A stretch of 27,433 nucleotides of DNA from an uncultured Lachnoanaerobaculum sp. (GTDB lineage Bacteria > Bacillota > Clostridia > Lachnospirales > Lachnospiraceae). How positions within the stretch are numbered: position 1 is the first letter of the stretch; every line of letters begins with the position of its first letter. The stretch covers positions 1-27,433 of the forward strand of contig NZ_CALLVU010000014.1 of the NCBI RefSeq assembly GCF_938015485.1. Direction: 5' to 3'. This document shows, piece by piece, positions 23,801 to 27,433 of the stretch. Both the position numbers and the translations under genes were made by a program. Below the pieces are notes generated by a model. It searched no databases and was not told where the DNA came from. It worked only from the letters and a program-made list of their open reading frames with translations.

Positions 23801-24553
23801 ATGAAAAAGAATTTGAAAAAGATTATTATGGCAGTTGCCGCCGCATCATTATTAATGGCATGTACAAGTAATGTAAAACCGGCTGAAACAAAAACAGCAG
23901 AGACAGAGAGTGTAGAGGCAAGACAGGCAGGAATGAATGTTGAAACAGATACAAAGATGCCTGATAATATGCCGAGTTTACCGGGCGCTGAAAACGGAAA
24001 AGTAAAGTCGGTTACAGACAAGGTTATCCGTATAGAGAGAATATCGCATGTGGGTAATGAGGTAGAAAATAGTGAAAGTACAGATACAAAGGAAGAAAAT
24101 GAGGTTCCTGAAGAAGTTGACCTTGTACTTGATCCTGCAGGTGTGAATTTCGTAGATATGGCTACAGGTCTTGTAAGTGATGCACCTAAGGAGGGTGATG
24201 ATATCTATGCATGGGTAGCACCTGAATATATGGCAAGTATGCCTCCACAGGTAAACTCATATGTGGTACTTACCAATGCGAAAGAGGGATTCCATATGCC
24301 TATGTACACAGACGGTATTGAAAAGGCTGAGGAAGTAGATGGCAGTATTGAACTTTTGGATACTTTAAACAATGCTAAATGGACTGTAGATAAATCTGTA
24401 AAACCTGTGCTTGCATCAACAGGCGAGGAAGTGGATTTTTCTGAGATTAAAAAGGGAGACAGATGTCTTTTATGGTCTGAGAACTTTATGGTTACAACCA
24501 CAAGTACAGAAATGCCTAAGATAAAGACAAACAGAGTGGTTATTTTAAAGTAA
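23801..24553 (+). CDS. Lipoprotein of unknown function
   Basis: I do not recognise this 250-aa protein beyond its export signal. It begins with a basic, hydrophobic signal peptide and lipobox LLMAC (lipidated Cys21), followed by a Thr/Glu-rich linker to about residue 60. The rest looks like a beta-rich folded region in two similar-sized parts: one around VKSVTDKVIRIERISH...VDLVLDPAG, and one around KWTVDKSVKPVLASTGEEVDFSEIKKGDRCLLWSENFMV. The ending KTNRVVILK resembles short OB-like or stalk domains that bind outside the cell. There is a single cysteine beyond the lipobox (DRCLLW). GGGAGA precedes the ATG. It lies between the two TlpA genes, suggesting an envelope role. Confidence 0.75.
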   Translation: MKKNLKKIIMAVAAASLLMACTSNVKPAETKTAETESVEARQAGMNVETDTKMPDNMPSLPGAENGKVKSVTDKVIRIERISHVGNEVENSESTDTKEENEVPEEVDLVLDPAGVNFVDMATGLVSDAPKEGDDIYAWVAPEYMASMPPQVNSYVVLTNAKEGFHMPMYTDGIEKAEEVDGSIELLDTLNNAKWTVDKSVKPVLASTGEEVDFSEIKKGDRCLLWSENFMVTTTSTEMPKIKTNRVVILK

Positions 24554-24573
24554 AAGATATCTAAGAATGGTAA

Positions 24574-24612
24574 GTTACAGATAAGCCTTGGAAATAAATG
24601 CTTATCTGTGAC
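24574..24612. other. Long hairpin before the broken wall-protein gene
   Basis: GTTACAGATAAGC (24574-24586) and GCTTATCTGTGAC (24600-24612) can pair over 13 bp with one G·U around a 13-nt loop. No T run follows on the plus strand, so it is a poor terminator in that direction. It could be a weak terminator, an operator or a leader structure for the next gene. Confidence 0.45.
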
Positions 24613-24641
24613 AAAATAAGGACTATATAAGGGAGATGACA

Positions 24642-25497
24642 ATGAAAAAGAAACAATTTAAGTTTAAGGGTGTGGTTTTGGGCAGATAAGGAAATAAATG
24701 TAAATGAAGCATTGTCAAATGATTTTTCAGACTATAGTGTAAGCAATCTTGCAAATGGGGATAACAGAGAAGATGCGATTATGCAGATGCCTTCATTTAC
24801 CTGGGGGACGGATGGAACATCCGTTGGAGAGTTTAATATATCAACTTCTACAGCTATAAATTATACAAATAATTATATTCCTGCAAGTACAGCATTAAGA
24901 GGTGTACTAAAGGTCAAAGCGGCACAATCAAATCCACAGCAACAGCCGCAGACACCGGGAACGCAGCCGCAGCCACAACAACCGCAGACACCGAGAATGC
25001 AGCAGCCACAACAGCAGCTTGAAAAGAAAAAGCCTTCAGATATAGTAACACCGGGCAAATCAGGTTTAGAAGATAATAAAGCGCATGGCAAAGCTACACC
25101 TTCTGTACCTAAAAAGCCGGAAAATAATGGAGGCGGAAGAAGAAATGGAAGAAATTCAGGCGGAGGTTCAGGAAGAGGTTAAAAGAAGGATAAAAATGCA
25201 AAAAACAACAACAAACCGCTTGCAGGCAAATGGATAAATGATGCAAAAGGATGGTGGTATAAGGAATCAAACGGATCATATCCTAAATCAACATGGAAAC
25301 AGATAGATTACAACGGTGTAAAAAACTGGTACTATTTTGATGAACAGGGATATATGGCGACAGGCTGGAAACTTATAAATGATAAATGGTATTATATGTA
25401 TGAAAACACTGAAAAAGGTCATATAAAAGGTAGTATGGCATATAGTACAAAAGTAGGTGAATATAAAATCGGATTTGACGGCGCATGGATAAAATAA
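24642..25497 (+). pseudogene. Broken gene for an exported wall-binding protein (choline-binding-type repeats)
   Basis: A good start (GGGAG at 24631-24635, ATG 24642) begins a signal-like peptide, MKKKQFKFKGVVLGR, that stops at once at 24687-24689. A second frame picks up there and runs to a TAA at 25180-25182. It encodes an extracellular-looking domain (about 24690-24915), a Gln/Pro-rich repeat stretch and a Gly/Arg-rich stretch. In the same frame, directly after that TAA, 104 further codons run to 25497 and encode aromatic wall-binding repeats (KGWWYKESNGSYPKSTW, NWYYFDEQGYMATGWKLINDKWYYMY). So there are at least two lesions: a frameshift, probably with loss of the rest of the signal peptide, and an in-frame stop. 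Sequencing error cannot be excluded. The intact form was probably a secreted surface protein. Confidence 0.8.
24933..25020 (+). repeat. Gln/Pro-coding low-complexity repeat
   Basis: This tract of CAG/CAA/CCG/CCA triplets contains an exact 12-base repeat, CCGCAGACACCG, at 24946-24957 and 24982-24993. It encodes a PQQQPQTPGTQPQPQQPQTP-like spacer of the broken wall protein. Such tracts slip readily and would be a natural place for length variation. Confidence 0.75.
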
Positions 25498-25517
25498 TAT
25501 AAACTATATAGCATGAT

Positions 25518-25549
25518 ATAGATAGGATCGCAAAAGCGGTCCTATTTAT
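25518..25549 (+). terminator. Hairpin terminator after the broken wall-protein gene
   Basis: ATAGATAGGATCGC (25518-25531) pairs with GCGGTCCTATTTAT (25536-25549) over 14 bp with two G·U pairs around an AAAA loop. The T run is broken (TTTAT within the stem end), so efficiency is uncertain. It starts 20 nt after the last stop. Confidence 0.6.
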
Positions 25550-25550
25550 C

Positions 25551-25920
25551 AAAGTGTGTGGTTGTTGATGAATCTTATAGCGTTGTATTTCAAGGATTAT
25601 CCCGTGATTTATTATTGAGGATAGTAGAAAACTTTCTAATTGCAAGTTCAGCATCAATATGTTATAGTATCACGGTATAGCATTTATGATATGCAATTAT
25701 ATTTTAAACATTAAAATATAAGTAAGAGTTGAAGATTAAATAAGCAATGCCATGTGAGTAAATGTAGAAAGAGCAATGTCAGCAGGCAATAATGTTTAAG
25801 TAGTTGTAATGCAGATTTTGAATGGTTTGAAAAATAGAAAAAATTATCAAATGAAGTGTAGAATATAAAATAAACATATGTCAGTATGTGTCAAATTAGT
25901 ATTATAGATAAGGAGTAATT
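25551..25920. other. Gene-free AT-rich stretch before TlpA copy 2
   Basis: No convincing gene is seen here. The stretch contains a perfect AT-only inverted repeat, TATATTTTAA-ACA-TTAAAATATA (25698-25720). Close to the next gene are two TGTCA copies with a 10-bp period (25879-25883 and 25889-25893), followed by a -10-like TATTAT (25900-25905), probably the TlpA copy 2 promoter region. The CTTAAC box of the other two promoters is absent. One plus-strand frame stays open for about 40 codons from 25551 (reading VVVDESYSVVFQGLSRDLLLRIVEN in part) without a start or ribosome binding site. It may be a gene remnant. Confidence 0.5.
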
Positions 25921-26541
25921 ATGAGAAAGAAATTATTTGTTTTAGGTATGGCAATCATGATGGCGGGAGCTATAAGTGCCTGTAATGCAGGAAATAAGAC
26001 TGCTAATGAGTCTGTAAGCACAGAGTCACAGACAGATTCAAAGCAGGCTGATACAAGCGAGTCGGCAGATTCAAAGAAGGCTGATGATAGCAAATCTGCA
26101 GATTCAAAGAAGAAAGATGTAAGCTTCCCTGAGTTCAGTGCAAAGACTGTGGAGGGTGAGGAGATAAGTAACGATGTATTCAAGAACAGCAAGCTTACTG
26201 TAGTCAATGTATGGGGCAGCTGGTGCGGTCCATGTGTACAGGAGATTCCCGAGTTGCAAAAGCTGTCTGAGAATATGAAAGATAAGAACGTCAATGTAAT
26301 AGGAATCGCGCAGGATGCAGGAAGCAACTTCCAGGAGGTAAAAGAAGTGCTTGATAAGAGCAAGGTGACTTATCAAAACATCATTCCGTCAGGAACTACA
26401 GAGGATTTTGTTATGAGTCTTCAAGCATTTCCTACCACTTTCTTTGTGGACTCGGAAGGAAAGATAGTTTATGCAATACAGGGTTCAAAGAATCTTGAAG
26501 GATTCACACAGATAGTGGACGATTTATTATCAAAAATGTAA
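25921..26541 (+). CDS. TlpA-like thiol-disulfide lipoprotein (copy 2)
   Basis: The product (206 aa) is a paralogue of the protein at 23152-23715. It has a lipoprotein signal (lipobox AISAC, Cys21), a longer charged linker made of near-repeats of SADSKKADDSK (about residues 41-65), and a thioredoxin domain with WCGPC (Cys102, Cys105) and a cis-proline in AFPTTF. From the segment SFPEFSAKTVEGEEIS onward the two proteins align almost without gaps. AAGGAG (25910-25915) precedes the ATG. The different linker and the lack of the direct-repeat box suggest similar chemistry with different regulation or reach from the membrane. It converges with the response regulator gene across a shared terminator. 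Confidence 0.92.
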   Translation: MRKKLFVLGMAIMMAGAISACNAGNKTANESVSTESQTDSKQADTSESADSKKADDSKSADSKKKDVSFPEFSAKTVEGEEISNDVFKNSKLTVVNVWGSWCGPCVQEIPELQKLSENMKDKNVNVIGIAQDAGSNFQEVKEVLDKSKVTYQNIIPSGTTEDFVMSLQAFPTTFFVDSEGKIVYAIQGSKNLEGFTQIVDDLLSKM

Positions 26542-26545
26542 TATT

Positions 26546-26600
26546 AACAGAGGAATGGGCACTAAGTAGCTACAGTGTATCCCATTCCTCTGTTTGTTTT
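26546..26600. terminator. Shared (bidirectional) terminator between TlpA copy 2 and the response regulator
   Basis: AACAGAGGAATGGG (26546-26559) pairs perfectly over 14 bp with CCCATTCCTCTGTT (26581-26594), followed on the plus strand by TGTTTT. The minus strand continues with TTAATATTACATTTTT, a weaker T-rich run. The 21-nt loop contains the stop codon of the response regulator (26562-26564 on the minus strand). Confidence 0.82.
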
Positions 26601-27224
26601 TATAACATCACTTCCAAGTTTCTTTCTGATAGCCGCTATATGGACTTTGATAACATTCGATGCATCACTTGCATTCATATCAATGTTATGTTCAAGAAGT
26701 TCGGAGGTTGAAACCAATCTGTCTTTATTTAGGCACAGATACTCAAATATAGCGTATTCCTTAGGTGTAAGTGAAATAGTCTCACCATTTCTTTGTACCT
26801 GCTTTTTATTAAGAAACAGCACTATGCCTTGAGATTCAAGTCTTATACAGTCATCATTTTTATTATATGAAGTGCGAAGCAGCGCTCTTATCCTGGCTTC
26901 AAGTTCTTTAAAGTGAAAAGGTTTTACCAGATAGTCGTTTGCGCCGAGGTCAAGCCCGAGTACCTTGTCGTTTAATGTATCTCTGGCGGACAATATAATG
27001 ACCTTACAGTCCGCATTATCCTCCCTTACAGCTTTTAACACTTCTATGCCGTCAAGCTTAGGCATATTCAAATCAAGTACAATAAGATCATATTTTGATT
27101 CAAAGTAAAGCTCCAATGCCTCCTCTCCGTCAGTTGCAGTATCGACATAGTAGTTTTGCTTGCGAAGCCCTTTTGCAAGTGCATTTAATATATCTTCTTC
27201 ATCCTCACATATCAAAAGTCTCAT
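26562..27224 (-). CDS. OmpR/PhoB-family response regulator
   Basis: The product (220 aa) has a receiver domain (about 1-120) with acidic pocket Glu7/Asp8, phospho-acceptor Asp51 (VLDLNMP), Ser79 and Lys101 (YLVKPF), then a winged-helix DNA-binding domain (about 125-220) ending GMGYTVAT. I chose the ATG at 27224 because GGGAGG (27229-27234 on the minus strand) sits 4 nt before it; an in-frame ATG at 27254 is upstream of that site. No kinase gene adjoins it: the next gene downstream is convergent. The histidine kinase at 21001-22077 lacks a regulator, so they are likely partners. This family binds tandem direct repeats, matching the 11-bp-period boxes found at two promoters nearby. A CTTAACC half-site lies in its own upstream region. 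Confidence 0.94.
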   Translation of the reverse strand: MRLLICEDEEDILNALAKGLRKQNYYVDTATDGEEALELYFESKYDLIVLDLNMPKLDGIEVLKAVREDNADCKVIILSARDTLNDKVLGLDLGANDYLVKPFHFKELEARIRALLRTSYNKNDDCIRLESQGIVLFLNKKQVQRNGETISLTPKEYAIFEYLCLNKDRLVSTSELLEHNIDMNASDASNVIKVHIAAIRKKLGSDVIKTNRGMGYTVAT

Positions 27225-27261
27225 ACTACCTCCCAAAAATATAACTGTAATCATTTATTAA

Positions 27262-27268
27262 GGTTAAG
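27262..27268 (-). promoter_or_regulatory. Single CTTAACC half-site upstream of the response regulator
   Basis: On the minus strand CTTAACC lies 37 nt before the response regulator start and is followed at once by a second, degenerate CTTAAT, giving a 6-bp rather than 11-bp period. It matches the half-site found twice at the TlpA promoter and once at the polyferredoxin promoter, so autoregulation is possible. A -10 is not clear. Confidence 0.35.
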
Positions 27269-27433
27269 TATATCAATTAAATACGCCGATAACAATACTC
27301 TTATTTTTGCGATTTGACAAAATTCTTGAAAGGAATAGTCAGTATATTATCTTGTTGCATAAAATACCGACTAAAAATTTACAAAAGAGCAAATTTTTGT
27401 GGGAAATGGTTCGGATGAAGTATTAGCACTTAT

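Noticed and set aside
24873..25091. Cys/Gly-rich minus-strand frame that looks like a metallothionein or lantibiotic-like peptide
   Set aside because: It is the reverse reading of CAG/CCG/CAA repeats of the Gln/Pro spacer; there is no ribosome binding site and the composition is explained by the repeat.
25373..25657. 94-codon minus-strand frame with hydrophobic, Tyr/Ile-rich sequence, considered as a transposase or membrane-protein remnant
   Set aside because: It runs through the wall-binding repeats and the terminator hairpin, has no Shine-Dalgarno sequence and matches no family I recognise.
26575..26832. Plus-strand 85-codon frame opposite the response regulator
   Set aside because: It is antisense to the DNA-binding domain, whose motifs on the minus strand are clear, and it starts within the terminator stem area.
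1..27433. Looked for CRISPR arrays, tRNA genes, insertion sequences and prophage genes
   Set aside because: No regularly spaced repeats, no tRNA-like clover leaf and no transposase, integrase or phage structural motifs were recognised on either strand.

Overview
The window looks like a chromosomal segment of a low-GC anaerobic Firmicute, most likely a member of the Lachnospiraceae. The basis is the gene content and order (acpP-rnc-smc-ftsY, cmk-ispH-rpsA, PurL of the long type with a C-terminal glutaminase domain), strong AGGAGG-type ribosome binding sites, AT-rich intergenic DNA, choline-binding-type wall repeats and paired TlpA-like lipoproteins. A genus cannot be fixed from sequence reading alone.

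Layout. (1) 1-5364: the tail of purL, then a tightly packed run of aspartate kinase, a BaiN/HI0933-type flavoprotein, cytidylate kinase, IspH and ribosomal protein S1, closed by a terminator. (2) 5387-7477: a CPBP-family membrane protease, CbiG (a lone cobalamin gene) and an 83-residue unknown protein. (3) 7516-14080: a recognisable promoter followed by plsX-acpP, a hairpin, then rnc-smc-ftsY, covering fatty acid/phospholipid synthesis, RNA processing, chromosome organisation and SRP targeting. (4) 14118-18346: ACT-domain threonine ammonia-lyase overlapping a ClC-type transporter, then dapA-dapB of lysine/diaminopimelate synthesis and a strong terminator. (5) 18357-19990: tmcAL (tRNA-Met acetate ligase) and the RNase P RNA gene with its own terminator. 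(6) 20001-27268: an accessory-looking locus built around extracytoplasmic thiol and iron-sulfur chemistry. It holds a polyferredoxin-like membrane protein, a sensor histidine kinase, a 53-residue membrane peptide ending in a CxxC motif, a second CPBP protease, a TlpA-like thioredoxin lipoprotein, an unknown lipoprotein, a broken wall-binding protein gene, a second TlpA-like lipoprotein, and an OmpR-family response regulator on the opposite strand.

How region 6 may work together. The kinase has no regulator beside it and the regulator has no kinase beside it, so they are plausibly a split pair bracketing the locus. Two promoters, one for the iron-sulfur/kinase operon and one for the first TlpA gene, share an 11-bp-period direct repeat (CTTWAC-N5-CTTAAC) placed 10-11 nt before an extended -10. 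This is the geometry expected for an activating OmpR/PhoB-type regulator. I infer a regulated envelope redox system in which the iron-sulfur membrane protein and the CxxC peptide could supply or sense electrons for the TlpA-like lipoproteins. No CcdA/DsbD homologue is present in the window. This is the best candidate here for a poorly described system; the linkage and shared boxes are visible in the sequence, but the electron-transfer role is inference.
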